From NCBI RefSeq assembly GCF_003515705.1, contig NZ_QWEH01000022.1, positions 1-62,424 of the forward strand: 62,424 nt of DNA. The letters are read 5' to 3'. The stretch comes from Oceanobacillus profundus (GTDB lineage Bacteria > Bacillota > Bacilli > Bacillales > Amphibacillaceae). The stretch's first letter is position 1. Each line of letters starts with the position of its first letter. Made by a program: the position numbers and the translations under genes. The notes under the pieces are model-generated. The model was given only the letters and a program-made list of their open reading frames with translations. It was not told the DNA's origin and made no database searches. This document shows positions 16,963-26,456 of this stretch, piece by piece.

Positions 16963-18147
16963 GTGGCGATTATTAAAGGTTTCGTGCAATTTGCACAGAA
17001 AATAGTTAAATCGACTTCAGATATATTACCTTTTCCCATCAGTTTAATTGATGAAAATGGCTGGATCATCGGATCAACCAACCCCGACCGGATCGGAACA
17101 GTTCATCCCCCTTCCAAAGAGGCTTTAAAGAAAAATACTGTATTAATATATGATGAGGAAAAAACAAAAAATATGAATAATGTTCTTCCTGGTGTCGTCA
17201 TTCCACTGACATTTGAGAATAAAGCTGTTGGAGTACTTGGTATTATCGGTCCACCAGAACAAGTAAAGCCATATGCATACCTAGTGAAAAGCTATGTAGA
17301 AATAATGTGGCAGGATGCAATTCATCGACAAACAAAAGAACTAAGTGTGAAAGCGGCCGAAACATTCGCACAATATGTTTTATTAAATGATACACATAAT
17401 CAGCAAACACTGGAGCAGTACTGTGACATGTTTCAGATAAATTATAATTCAAATTGGTTTTGCATTGTTATAGACATCGGAAATGCTTTATTAAAAAATA
17501 CATCGATACACCATAATGTTGGGGATATAAAAGCAGAATTGCTGGAATCAACACGTCGAGTATTCCTATGCAAGCAGGATAGTCTTTGTACATTTTTAAA
17601 CTCGGAAAAGATAATTTTATTAACTTCGGTCCTAAGCAAAGAGGCATATATAGATAAGCTTCGTTGTTTTGAAAAGCTAAGTTTAAAATTAATGACTGTT
17701 CTACGATCCTTTCAAATTATGCATACCTCTATTGCAATTGGCAGCCTATCACAAACAATTGCAGGAATATATCAATCATTCCGAGAAGCAAACAGCTTAA
17801 TTCAATATGGTGGCCAATTGGACATCACACCTAAAATTTACAGTTACCATGATTGGAAAATGCTACTCGGTTTGCTTCCAGAACAAGTGAATGCTATTTA
17901 CAATGATAAGCTTGCATTCAGGTTATCACCATTATTCCAGGATAAATCTGCTTCAGAGCTCGCAAAAACATTTATGACTTACTGTGAGGCAAATATGAAT
18001 ACGAGTAAAGCAGCAAAAAAGCTCTTTATTCACCGCAACACACTTATTTACCGGTTACAAAAGATTGAAGAAATAACATCACTTGATACAAAAAGCTTTG
18101 AACATTGTATGCTTCTATACTTAGGGTTAAAGAAACATTTTTCTTAA
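16963..18147 (+). CDS. CdaR/PucR-type transcriptional regulator (sugar-diacid-recognition domain)
   Basis: About 394 residues. The N-terminal part (AQKIVKSTSDI...ISLIDENGWIIGS) matches the diacid-recognition domain (PF05651), and the C-terminus TSKAAKKLFIHRNTLIYRL is the PucR-type helix-turn-helix (PF13556). Such proteins activate catabolic genes in response to a pathway compound, so the divergent oxidase operon and the downstream symporter are the likely targets. The start is odd: the GTG at 16963 lies inside the AAAGGAGGT SD sequence, while ATT at 16972 has an ideal 8-base spacer; GTG at 16984 is another option. Confidence 0.85.
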   Translation: MAIIKGFVQFAQKIVKSTSDILPFPISLIDENGWIIGSTNPDRIGTVHPPSKEALKKNTVLIYDEEKTKNMNNVLPGVVIPLTFENKAVGVLGIIGPPEQVKPYAYLVKSYVEIMWQDAIHRQTKELSVKAAETFAQYVLLNDTHNQQTLEQYCDMFQINYNSNWFCIVIDIGNALLKNTSIHHNVGDIKAELLESTRRVFLCKQDSLCTFLNSEKIILLTSVLSKEAYIDKLRCFEKLSLKLMTVLRSFQIMHTSIAIGSLSQTIAGIYQSFREANSLIQYGGQLDITPKIYSYHDWKMLLGLLPEQVNAIYNDKLAFRLSPLFQDKSASELAKTFMTYCEANMNTSKAAKKLFIHRNTLIYRLQKIEEITSLDTKSFEHCMLLYLGLKKHFS

Positions 18148-18180
18148 CCACCCAACCCACCATTTAATGAAGGTGATTAT

Positions 18181-18194
18181 TGTAATCGCTTTCA
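18181..18194. promoter_or_regulatory. CcpA cre box upstream of the sodium:solute symporter
   Basis: TGTAATCGCTTTCA fits the catabolite-responsive element consensus TGWNANCGNTNWCA at every position. It lies in the 400-base gap before the symporter at 18551, pointing to carbon catabolite control of uptake. The distance to the start codon is large, so repression by roadblock or at an upstream promoter must be assumed. Confidence 0.55.
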
Positions 18195-18198
18195 TATC

Positions 18199-18321
18199 TT
18201 TTTGTGCAATTTATATAGATACATTAATTACCCTTAACCTCTTACCTGCATAAGCATGTTATCCATTTATTTATACATTCCAAATATATCGGTGGAAATG
18301 GTATAAATTTTTTGTGCAATT
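18199..18321. repeat. pair of TTTTTGTGCAATT direct repeats
   Basis: TTTTTGTGCAATT occurs at 18199-18211 and 18309-18321, 110 bp apart, in the gap between the regulator and the symporter. Identical 13-mers in one intergenic region suggest binding sites for one regulator, perhaps the adjacent CdaR-like protein. The remainder of 18148-18550 is AT-rich with no gene. Confidence 0.4.
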
Positions 18322-18550
18322 ATGCTGTATTTTTTATTCTCTCATTCTTATATAAATAGAATAATATTATTAATCTATTTTCATAAACAAAATAACTCGT
18401 TCATCTATTGCAATCAACAGAAACGATTGAGTTACAGTTCCCTCAACACATGTTCTAGAAAAAAATATGCAACAGGAGTTGGTATATGACCAATAAATAG
18501 TACTGATTTCAACTTTTTGCAGTATTTGAATTTAACATTTGGAGGTTGTT

Positions 18551-19987
18551 ATGAATACGATTATTTTAGTTGAATTTATTCTTTACTGTATTGTAATTGT
18601 TTGGATAGGCTACTATTTTAGTAAAAAAACGAAGACTCAAGCTGATTATTTATTAGGTGGAAAAAAACTGCCTGGCTGGGCTTTAGCCTTTTCTGAGCGT
18701 GCAACAGGAGAATCTGCTTGGCTACTATTAGGTTATACCGGCTTTGTATTTATGACTGGTTTATCAGGTATATGGGTGGCTGTAGGAATTGCATTAGGAA
18801 TTATTTTTGCTTGGTTAGTTTTAGCAAAAAAATTTATGGCAGAAACAGATAAATATAATGTGATAACACTTCCCGATTATTTAGCTGTTCGCTTCGGTGA
18901 AAAAGCAACCATAATACGCTGGTTAACAAGTATTTTAATTGCTGGATTTTTAATGTTTTATATTAGTGCTCAGATGGCTGGTGCTGGAAAAATGTTATTT
19001 ACAACATTTGATATCCCTCCGGTCATTGGTATTCTAATAGCAACAGCAATTATTATTTTAACGGCTTTTGCTGGTGGGTTTATTTCGGTTGTTTGGACAG
19101 ATATGGTACAGAGTGTGATGATGTTAATTACATTGGTCGGCTTACCGATTGTCGCACTCGTTTACATTTATACAAATGACTTATCAATTAGTCAATCCCT
19201 AGCTGCTTCAGATCATTCATTTAATTCTTGGTTTGGTGGATTGACTGGGTTTTCATTAGGTGTTCTTTTTTTCAATAATTTTTCCTGGTTCTTCGGTTTT
19301 TTAGGTGGGCAACCACAACTTAGTGTACGCTTTATGGCCCTGAAGAATAATAAAGAGGCAAATCAGGGTAGTCTCGTTGCGATTGTCTGGACATTCCTTG
19401 CATATGGAGGCGCATTTTTAATTGGTCTAGCTGCAATAGCAATATATGATCAAGGAACATTCACCGATGTTGAAACCCTTTTGCCTGCAATGGTGCTTCA
19501 TTTAATGCCACCGTGGATAGCGGGGCTTTTACTAGCCGGTGTATTAGCAGCAATTATAACGACTGCAAATTCACAGTTATTAGTAGTTACGAGCTCTGTT
19601 ACAGAAGATATTATCCATAAAGCATTAGGTATTAAGCTTACGGATGGGCAACTTGTATGGCTATCCCGGCTGTCAGTTGCATTTTTTGGGCTTGTCGGTA
19701 TGGTCATTGCGTTGGTATCAGAATCATTAGTCTATCTTATAGTCAGCTGGGCATGGGCTGGTGTTGGCTGTACCCTTTCTCCCGCTATTCTAATGACATT
19801 TTTCTGGAAACGTTATTCAAGTGCAGGGGTTATTGCTACAATTTTGTCTGGATTATTCGCAACAATCATTTGGATAAGTACACCACTTGAAGGAATCGTT
19901 ACATCACGTTTTACAACATTCTTCATCGCAGCTTTCTTTGGAATTGTCTTTAGCCTTATAATTCCAGATAAAAAAGAAAACACATAA
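18551..19987 (+). CDS. sodium:solute symporter (PutP-like SSS family)
   Basis: About 478 residues with 13 hydrophobic segments. SERATGESAWLLLGYTG, near residue 50, is the helix-2 sodium/substrate region typical of proline-type SSS transporters (PF00474), and the later TANSQLLVVTSSVTEDI segment is also conserved. It imports proline or a related amino or organic acid with sodium. ATG at 18551 is preceded by TTTGGAGGT; a TTG at 18539 lies in that SD and is less likely. Placement beside the catabolic cluster and a cre box suggests it feeds that pathway. Confidence 0.87.
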   Translation: MNTIILVEFILYCIVIVWIGYYFSKKTKTQADYLLGGKKLPGWALAFSERATGESAWLLLGYTGFVFMTGLSGIWVAVGIALGIIFAWLVLAKKFMAETDKYNVITLPDYLAVRFGEKATIIRWLTSILIAGFLMFYISAQMAGAGKMLFTTFDIPPVIGILIATAIIILTAFAGGFISVVWTDMVQSVMMLITLVGLPIVALVYIYTNDLSISQSLAASDHSFNSWFGGLTGFSLGVLFFNNFSWFFGFLGGQPQLSVRFMALKNNKEANQGSLVAIVWTFLAYGGAFLIGLAAIAIYDQGTFTDVETLLPAMVLHLMPPWIAGLLLAGVLAAIITTANSQLLVVTSSVTEDIIHKALGIKLTDGQLVWLSRLSVAFFGLVGMVIALVSESLVYLIVSWAWAGVGCTLSPAILMTFFWKRYSSAGVIATILSGLFATIIWISTPLEGIVTSRFTTFFIAAFFGIVFSLIIPDKKENT

Positions 19988-20066
19988 GCACTCCCTGCAC
20001 TAAATAGTAGATTCAATTAATATTGATCAAACTATAGCATAATGACAACTAATATATTCCCTACAC

Positions 20067-20102
20067 AAAAATGCTTGCAACATTTCAGCTGCAAGCATTT
20101 TT
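20067..20102. terminator. bidirectional intrinsic terminator
   Basis: A perfect 13-bp stem (AAAAATGCTTGCA and its complement, arms 20067-20079 and 20090-20102) with a 10-base loop and T/A tails on both sides, between convergent symporter genes. Confidence 0.85.
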
Positions 20103-20113
20103 TCTATTTCTCT

Positions 20114-21658
20114 CTAGTGACTCACACCACTCCGCTTATAACCTGTATTTGCCTTCACCTTCACTTCTGCATAACGTTTCTTATCCGTTTCTTTCGATAA
20201 TATCGTTCCTAAATATCCTCCCAGAAACCCAAGTGGTACCGATACAAGTGCTGGATTTGTAAGCGGGAAAATTGGTTCTCCTACAAATAATGCTGCACCT
20301 TCAACTGGTGAAAAAACACTTGGGCTAATCGATACAAGAAGTAATGCAGATAGTAATCCCGTCAGCATTGCTGTAACTGCCCCCGCAGTATTGAATCTTT
20401 TCCAATATACAGTATAAAGAATAACCGGTAAGTTTGCACTTGCAGCAATACAAAAGGCAAGTGAAACTAGAAATGCTACATTTAAATATTGTGCAAATAA
20501 TGCTAAGACTATAGATAGAACAGATACGGCTAATGATGCGTAACGAGCTGCTCTTACTTGCTCTTTTTCCGTTGTTTTCCCTTTTTTTATAATTTGACCG
20601 TATAAATCATGAGCGAATGCCGATGCACCGGATAGTACAAGACCGGCCACTACCGCTAATATAGTGGCAAAGGCAACTGCCGAGATAAAGGCAAACAAGA
20701 AATCTCCACCGATTGCTTGTGCGAGTAGCGGTGCAGCCATATTCCCACCAGGGTTTGCTGCAATAATTGTGTCATAACCAACAAATGCCGCTGCTCCAAA
20801 ACCGAGAAACAGGGTGAGAACATAGAAGATACCAATCACCCATGTTGCGATAACAACTGAACTTCTTGCTGTTTGCGCATCTCTAACCGTGAAAAACCGC
20901 ATAAGAATGTGTGGTAATCCTGCTGTACCAAGAACTAACGCCAACATAAGTGATAATGTACCAAGTGGTTCTGTATACTGTAAACCAGGCATTAAATATG
21001 CTTCCCCATGTGCCGTTACAGACTTTACATCGGTAAACATCTGTCCAATATTAAAATTAAACTTCAATAATACGAGAAATGTCATGATGACCATCCCAGC
21101 CATTAGTAGTACAGCTTTTACAATTTGAACCCAACTCGTTGCAATCATACCGCCAAATAATACGTAGATTGTCATCATGACACCAACAATGAGTACAGCC
21201 ATCCAGTAATCTATGCCAAACAATAGCTGGATGAGTGCCCCAGCACCAACAAGCTGTGCGATCATATAGAACGTACTAATAGTAATTGTGTTCAGCGCAG
21301 CCGCTCCTCGAACCTTCCTGGCATCAAAACGAGAATTAATCATATCAGCAAGTGTGTATTTACCAAGATTACGCAACGGTTCAGCAACTAGGAATAGCAC
21401 AACTAAATATGCAATTAAAAATCCAATGCTATAGAAAAACCCATCAAATCCAAATAGTGCAATGGCACCCGCAATTCCTAAGAAGGATGCCGCTGACAAA
21501 TAGTCACCTGCAATTGCTAGGCCGTTTTGCATGCCAGTGAGTCCACCGCCGGCAGTATAAAAATCACCAGCCGTTTGCGTCCTCCTGGCTGCAAAAAAAG
21601 TGATGATAAGTGTTAATAGAACAATTGCGAGAAAAAGTATTATGACTGTAGGGCTCAT
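20114..21658 (-). CDS. actP: cation/acetate symporter (ActP family)
   Basis: 514 residues, 13 predicted helices, SSS family. AGDYLSAASFLGIAG near residue 50 and SWVQIVKAVLLMAG are strongly ActP-like. It imports acetate or other short carboxylates with a cation. It overlaps the DUF485 gene upstream by four bases, the usual partner pair, and follows acsA on the same strand, so acetate is taken up and activated by one operon. Paralogue of the symporter at 26456-28000. Confidence 0.88.
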   Translation of the reverse strand: MSPTVIILFLAIVLLTLIITFFAARRTQTAGDFYTAGGGLTGMQNGLAIAGDYLSAASFLGIAGAIALFGFDGFFYSIGFLIAYLVVLFLVAEPLRNLGKYTLADMINSRFDARKVRGAAALNTITISTFYMIAQLVGAGALIQLLFGIDYWMAVLIVGVMMTIYVLFGGMIATSWVQIVKAVLLMAGMVIMTFLVLLKFNFNIGQMFTDVKSVTAHGEAYLMPGLQYTEPLGTLSLMLALVLGTAGLPHILMRFFTVRDAQTARSSVVIATWVIGIFYVLTLFLGFGAAAFVGYDTIIAANPGGNMAAPLLAQAIGGDFLFAFISAVAFATILAVVAGLVLSGASAFAHDLYGQIIKKGKTTEKEQVRAARYASLAVSVLSIVLALFAQYLNVAFLVSLAFCIAASANLPVILYTVYWKRFNTAGAVTAMLTGLLSALLLVSISPSVFSPVEGAALFVGEPIFPLTNPALVSVPLGFLGGYLGTILSKETDKKRYAEVKVKANTGYKRSGVSH

Positions 21659-22002
21659 CGACCATCTCCCCCTTGATCCATTTCTTTTATAATTTGGTCT
21701 GCTTGCTTATCAAAGGAAGCAGCTTTTTTCACATAAACTGTGCATAACACCCATGTCATCACAAATTGAGCCAAAGCGAACAGCCATACCCAAGAAATAT
21801 CTCCAATCACTGGTGTATTTAAAAAGGTCGTATAAGAAGTTAAAATTGGCAGTAAAAAGTAAAATACTAGGAAAAAGATTGTTAATGGTACAATAAATTT
21901 CTTCCGATCATGCATTAGCTTTTTAAAAGATTTACTTTCGGTTACTTGAACATAGTCTACCTCTTTTGTAACCTTTTGCTTATATTCTTTTTCTGCACCC
22001 AT
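21655..22002 (-). CDS. DUF485 small membrane protein
   Basis: About 115 residues: a basic N-terminus (FKKLMHDRKKFIVPL), then two membrane helices. This is the DUF485 (PF04341, YjcH-like) protein normally encoded just before ActP; its role is not settled, probably an accessory of the symporter. ATG at 22002 has AGGAGG six bases upstream; the longer ORF starts have none. Stop and start codons overlap actP. Confidence 0.82.
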   Translation of the reverse strand: MGAEKEYKQKVTKEVDYVQVTESKSFKKLMHDRKKFIVPLTIFFLVFYFLLPILTSYTTFLNTPVIGDISWVWLFALAQFVMTWVLCTVYVKKAASFDKQADQIIKEMDQGGDGR

Positions 22003-22090
22003 ATGCATCCTCCTCGGATTTTGAGCTAGGAGGTTTTCTAAGCTCCCTGTCTTAGAAAACCTTTCCATCCCTAAAATAGTTTACTAACCT

Positions 22091-23815
22091 CTATTCTTCC
22101 ATCGTTGATAAGTCACCTGTTGGCAAACCGAGATCCCATGCTTTTAAGACACGGCGCATAATTTTTCCACTTCTTGTTTTTGGTAAAAAGTCCCGTATTT
22201 CAATTTCCCTAGGTGCAGCATGTGCCGCAAGCCCTTGCTTAACATATAATCGAAGCTCCTCTTGCAATTCATCTGTTTTCGTATAGCCATCCCTTAAGGC
22301 AACAAATGCTTTAATAATTTCGCCGCGGACCGGATCAGGCTTTCCAATTACGGCCGCTTCTGCAACAGCAGGATGTTCAACGAGCTTGCTTTCGACTTCA
22401 AATGGCCCAACACGTTCACCTGAAGTTTGAATAACATCATCATCCCTGCCACCAAACCAAAAATACCCATCTTCATCCATTGAAGCCAAGTCCCCTGACT
22501 CAAACCAACCATCTACTGGAAAATATTGATTAAAGCGTTCTTCATTTTTCCATACCGCTCGAAGCATGGATGGCCATCCAGCTTTTACACAGAGCTTACC
22601 CATTTGCCCTTGTGGAAGTTCATTGCCTGCATCATCTAAAATTGCAGCTTCAATACCTGGAAATGGTTTGCCCATCGAACCTGGCTTCATTTCCATGGAG
22701 CGATAATTGGCAATGATAATGCCACCTGTTTCTGTCATCCACCAATGATCGTGAATCCTCAATTTATAAACTTTCATTCCCCAATGTACGACTTCTGCAT
22801 TTAACGGTTCACCAACACTTAAAATATGCCGCAATGAACTTAGATCATATTCTTCTGAAACATTATCACCTACAGACATCAATCTACGAAATGCTGTTGG
22901 GGCACTTAGCCACACCGTGACACCGTACTTTTCAATCGTTAAATACCAATCTTCCGGACTAAAACGCCCACCACGAATGAGGTTGGATGCGCCGTTTAAC
23001 CAAGGTCCAAAAATCCCATAGGAGGTACCAGTTACCCACCCAGGATCAGCTGTACACCAATAAATGTCCTCTTCCTGCAAATCCAATACCCATTTAGCGG
23101 TTTGATAATGCTGAATCATTGCATTATGAGCATGTAAGATCCCTTTCGGCTTTCCAGTTGAACCAGAGGTATAGTGTAAAATCATTCCGTCCTCACGGTC
23201 TACCCATTCAATTTCTAAATCACGCGAGGCTTTTTTCATTTCTGTTTCGTAATTGTAAAACTTAATATCTTCCGTGTTATCTGGCAGCTCATCTTCACCA
23301 ACTAAAATAATCTGATTCAAATGAGCAAGCTCTTTATATGGCACACGCGGCAAAAGATCCTTCGTTGTAATCAACGTCGTCGCATCACTATTTTCTAACC
23401 GATCCCGTACAGCCTGCTCCATAAAAGCTTCAAATAATGGGCCAACGATGGAGCCATTTTTCAATATCCCTAGCAAACTAATATAAAGCTCGGGTGATCG
23501 TGGCATGAATAAGAAAACTCGGTCACCTTTTTCGACTCCAATAGTTCGCAATACATTCCCAAATTGATTGGATCGTAATTTCAAATCCCGGAATGTATAT
23601 TTTTCGTCCCGATTTTGATCACTGTAATAAAGTGCAACTTTGTTCTTTCTCCAGCTCTCTGCATGGCGATCAATTGCTTCATAAGCCATATTTACTTTTC
23701 CAGTTTCGTACCAAGAAAAGTTCTTCTCTACATCTTTCCAATTAAACTCCTGATATGCTTGGTCATAATCTGGCATATTTACTTTCTCTTTAACGGCTGC
23801 AAATGTCTCAGTCAC
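22091..23815 (-). CDS. acsA: acetyl-CoA synthetase (acetate-CoA ligase)
   Basis: 574 residues, matching AcsA of Bacillus (about 572). The adenylate-forming signature is YTSGSTGKPKGILH, with WWMTETGG and FESGDLASMDEDGYFWFGGR downstream, and KTRSGKIMRR near the C-terminus contains the catalytic, acetylatable lysine. It makes acetyl-CoA from acetate, CoA and ATP in the cytoplasm. GTG start behind GGGAGG. Promoter overlaps a strong cre box, so CcpA repression on glucose is expected as in B. subtilis. Downstream genes supply acetate uptake. Confidence 0.95.
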   Translation of the reverse strand: MTETFAAVKEKVNMPDYDQAYQEFNWKDVEKNFSWYETGKVNMAYEAIDRHAESWRKNKVALYYSDQNRDEKYTFRDLKLRSNQFGNVLRTIGVEKGDRVFLFMPRSPELYISLLGILKNGSIVGPLFEAFMEQAVRDRLENSDATTLITTKDLLPRVPYKELAHLNQIILVGEDELPDNTEDIKFYNYETEMKKASRDLEIEWVDREDGMILHYTSGSTGKPKGILHAHNAMIQHYQTAKWVLDLQEEDIYWCTADPGWVTGTSYGIFGPWLNGASNLIRGGRFSPEDWYLTIEKYGVTVWLSAPTAFRRLMSVGDNVSEEYDLSSLRHILSVGEPLNAEVVHWGMKVYKLRIHDHWWMTETGGIIIANYRSMEMKPGSMGKPFPGIEAAILDDAGNELPQGQMGKLCVKAGWPSMLRAVWKNEERFNQYFPVDGWFESGDLASMDEDGYFWFGGRDDDVIQTSGERVGPFEVESKLVEHPAVAEAAVIGKPDPVRGEIIKAFVALRDGYTKTDELQEELRLYVKQGLAAHAAPREIEIRDFLPKTRSGKIMRRVLKAWDLGLPTGDLSTMEE

Positions 23816-23851
23816 TCTGTATTTCCTCCCTTTATTATATTTCCAGCTTTT

Positions 23852-23874
23852 TGTAAGCGCTTACCGAGATTATA
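23852..23874 (-). promoter_or_regulatory. acsA promoter -10 with overlapping CcpA cre box
   Basis: GTAAGCGCTTAC (23853-23864) is a perfect palindrome within a cre match TGTAAGCGCTTACC. On the minus strand TATAAT (23869-23874) lies just upstream of it, so the cre covers the likely transcription start. The -35 is weak. This placement predicts direct repression by CcpA. Confidence 0.75.
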
Positions 23875-23956
23875 AAGGAAGTTGACATACAAGTGAGGAA
23901 ATCCGCTTCAATGGTTTAAATTTACGATTGAATTGTTTTAATAGTGTTATTAATGG

Positions 23957-24709
23957 TTAATTTCCAAATAGATCAAAAAGATGTTTCCTCGCTGCCCGAC
24001 TAACGGGAATTGTTGTTTGTTTTTTATCTTTTAATGTGACATTACTTGTTCCGTTGAACCAAGGTGTAATCTCCTGGACATGATTCAAATTGACAAGGTA
24101 ACTGCGATGGGTCCGAAAGAAAGCATAGCCCTGAAGCTTCTTTTCCAGCTCTTGTAATGTCATCCTGCTGTGAATTATCTTATCCTCTGTATGTATCTCT
24201 AACATCCGCTTGAATGGAACGGCATAATAAATTGCATCCGGAGACAAAACAACCGTTCGATCGTTATCATCTATCAATAATTTCGTCGCCTGAGTCCTGC
24301 CTTGAATTGATAAATCCTGGCCATTTCTCTCTACTTGCTGCATTCGTTTGCGGATACGATTCATTGCTGTTTGAAACCGTTCTGTATCATATGGCTTCAG
24401 CATATAATCAATCGCTTCTATTTCGAAGGCTTCTACTGCATATTCATCATACGCAGTGGTAAAAACAAATAATGGGACTTTCATGTAAGCAAGCTCTGTT
24501 ATTTTCTTCGCTGCTTCTACACCACGCATACCTGGCATATGGACATCAAGAAAGATAACATCTGGTTCATGTTCAAGGTACAGCTCTACTAATTGTTCCC
24601 CAGTTTCCGCACTTGGCAACAGCTTTACATCTTGTTCTTTTTCTAATAAATAGATTAATTCTTCACGTGCCAGTTGTTCATCCTCCGCAATTATCGTGTG
24701 AATTTTCAT
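23957..24709 (-). CDS. lytT: LytTR-type response regulator (LytT/LytR)
   Basis: About 250 residues: a receiver domain with DVIFLDVHMPGM (phospho-acceptor aspartate near residue 55) and FTTAYDEYAVEAF, then a C-terminal LytTR DNA-binding domain (FFRTHRSYLVNLNHV). It is the partner of the LytS kinase seven bases upstream. ATG at 24709 follows AAAGGTAGG; the longer ORF reading overlaps lytS. In B. subtilis LytST answers pyruvate and acetate, which suits the acetate genes on both sides here. Direct targets are inferred. Confidence 0.88.
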   Translation of the reverse strand: MKIHTIIAEDEQLAREELIYLLEKEQDVKLLPSAETGEQLVELYLEHEPDVIFLDVHMPGMRGVEAAKKITELAYMKVPLFVFTTAYDEYAVEAFEIEAIDYMLKPYDTERFQTAMNRIRKRMQQVERNGQDLSIQGRTQATKLLIDDNDRTVVLSPDAIYYAVPFKRMLEIHTEDKIIHSRMTLQELEKKLQGYAFFRTHRSYLVNLNHVQEITPWFNGTSNVTLKDKKQTTIPVSRAARKHLFDLFGN

Positions 24710-24716
24710 ATAAAAC

Positions 24717-26456
24717 CTACCTTTCTTTATATGGGATCGTAAAATAAACCTCACTACCACTCCCAGGTAAATTCCGAACATGTAAGCGTGCTTCCTCACC
24801 AAGCAGATTTATTAAGCGCTGATTCACATTATATAAACCGGTCCCGCCATGCTGGTTTTCCCTCAGCACAACATTTCCAACCTGAGATAGAATTTCTTCA
24901 GAAAACCCTCGCCCGTTATCTCGAACACTTATTTTCATTCGATCACCTTTTCGTTCCATCGTTACTTCAATTCTTCCTCCTTCTGTAACGTGCTCCAGTC
25001 CATGCCCGACACTATTTTCAACAAGTGGCTGGATTGATGACGGTGGAATAAGCAGATGGGAAATTCCTTCTGGCTGTGTAAATTTAATTTGCAAGCGACT
25101 CGTAAATCGGGTTTGAATAATCGCAATATATGCTTTGACATGTTCCGCTTCCTTTGTAAGTGGCACGAGATGTGTGGAGACAAGCTTCAAATTGAACCGC
25201 ATAAAGTGCGCTAATTGAACGGTGATATGTCTTGCTTTTTCAGGGTCTTTACGAAATAATGCTGCAATCATATGCAGGGTATTAAATAAAAAATGCGGAT
25301 TGATTTGCGCTTGTAAACTACTCAGCTCTGCATCGCGCGTATGTAATTCAATCCTTTCCGCTTTGATTGTTTTTAATTGATTTTCGATCAATTGTCCGAG
25401 ACCCTCTGCTAGCATGAGCTCAACCGGACGAATATGCTGTGCTTTAAGAAAGTATAATTTTATCAGTCCAATTGTTTTACTCGCTTCTAATATTGGAATA
25501 ATAATGACAGCTTCTAATGGGCAATTTTTATTGGAACATTGAATTTCCGACTGTGAATAAGCAACAAGCATCCCCTGGGTTTCCACTGCCCGGTGTGATA
25601 GTTTTGTCGTTAACTGGTTACCTTTCTTGTGATGGTCACTCCCTATCCCTTTATGTGCCATTACTTCTTTTTCATTTGTAACCGTAACCGCTGCTAATTT
25701 TAAACGGGCATAGAGAAGACCCGCAATCCCTTCAGCTTTTTTTTGAAAGGAATCTTCCTTTAAAAAAGGTAGTGCTTCTTCTGCTATCGTCAATGCTTGC
25801 TTTGTTGCAAATGCCGCTTCATTTTCCTGCTCTCGCATTACAATGGCAATCATTGCTGTAAAAATTGCAATGGCAATACTATTCGATAATACAACTGGTA
25901 ATCCGATCGTATTAATCATGGCAATCATTTCCCTATCCTGCGAATCAAAAATAAGTAATAAATGCATAAGTAAAATGGGTGGGAAAATCCCAATAAATAG
26001 TGCTTTTATTGGTGAGATAACTCGTTCTTGTGAAAAAAATCGCGCCGTAAATCCTGCCATTATTCCTGTTAGGGGATTCACGAGGCTATTCGCTAAAAAT
26101 CCTATCCCCCCTAGAAAAAACAAATGCGTACCAGTAATAATCCCAGCTCCAAGACCAACGATTGGTCCTCCTAATAACCCCGCAATTACAATAGCAACTA
26201 AACTAGAACTAACAACCATTTGATTATCCCTTACATCCCAAACAAATGCTTGGACTACCGTAAAGTCACTCCCGATAACGACTCCGGTTAGTGTCCCTGC
26301 AATTCCAAACAAACCAAACACACACGCATGAATAACTGCCATTTTAAAACTAAATTCACGATAAAGCAGTGACCTAAATCCAGGGCTTCTTGTAAGGACA
26401 AAGGCAATAATCAATAATAAACCTAAACGTTCGAATAAAACGATTGTCAAATACAT
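24717..26456 (-). CDS. lytS: LytS-type sensor histidine kinase
   Basis: About 579 residues: an N-terminal membrane part of 5-6 helices (5TM-5TMR_LYT, residues 1-200), a GAF-like middle with a CSNKNCPLEA cysteine pair, then a His_kinase domain with INPHFLFNTL (phospho-acceptor histidine near residue 390) and an ATPase domain with VENSVGHGLEH and DNGRGFS. It senses an extracellular or cytoplasmic small molecule and phosphorylates LytT. The ATG overlaps the stop codon of the symporter gene (TGATG), so sensor and symporter are translationally linked, suggesting acetate or a related acid as signal. Confidence 0.88.
   Translation of the reverse strand: MYLTIVLFERLGLLLIIAFVLTRSPGFRSLLYREFSFKMAVIHACVFGLFGIAGTLTGVVIGSDFTVVQAFVWDVRDNQMVVSSSLVAIVIAGLLGGPIVGLGAGIITGTHLFFLGGIGFLANSLVNPLTGIMAGFTARFFSQERVISPIKALFIGIFPPILLMHLLLIFDSQDREMIAMINTIGLPVVLSNSIAIAIFTAMIAIVMREQENEAAFATKQALTIAEEALPFLKEDSFQKKAEGIAGLLYARLKLAAVTVTNEKEVMAHKGIGSDHHKKGNQLTTKLSHRAVETQGMLVAYSQSEIQCSNKNCPLEAVIIIPILEASKTIGLIKLYFLKAQHIRPVELMLAEGLGQLIENQLKTIKAERIELHTRDAELSSLQAQINPHFLFNTLHMIAALFRKDPEKARHITVQLAHFMRFNLKLVSTHLVPLTKEAEHVKAYIAIIQTRFTSRLQIKFTQPEGISHLLIPPSSIQPLVENSVGHGLEHVTEGGRIEVTMERKGDRMKISVRDNGRGFSEEILSQVGNVVLRENQHGGTGLYNVNQRLINLLGEEARLHVRNLPGSGSEVYFTIPYKER

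Noticed and set aside
24710..24802. N-terminal extension of the LytT response regulator
   Set aside because: It would overlap lytS in another frame, and the receiver domain begins at the ATG of 24709 with a good SD.
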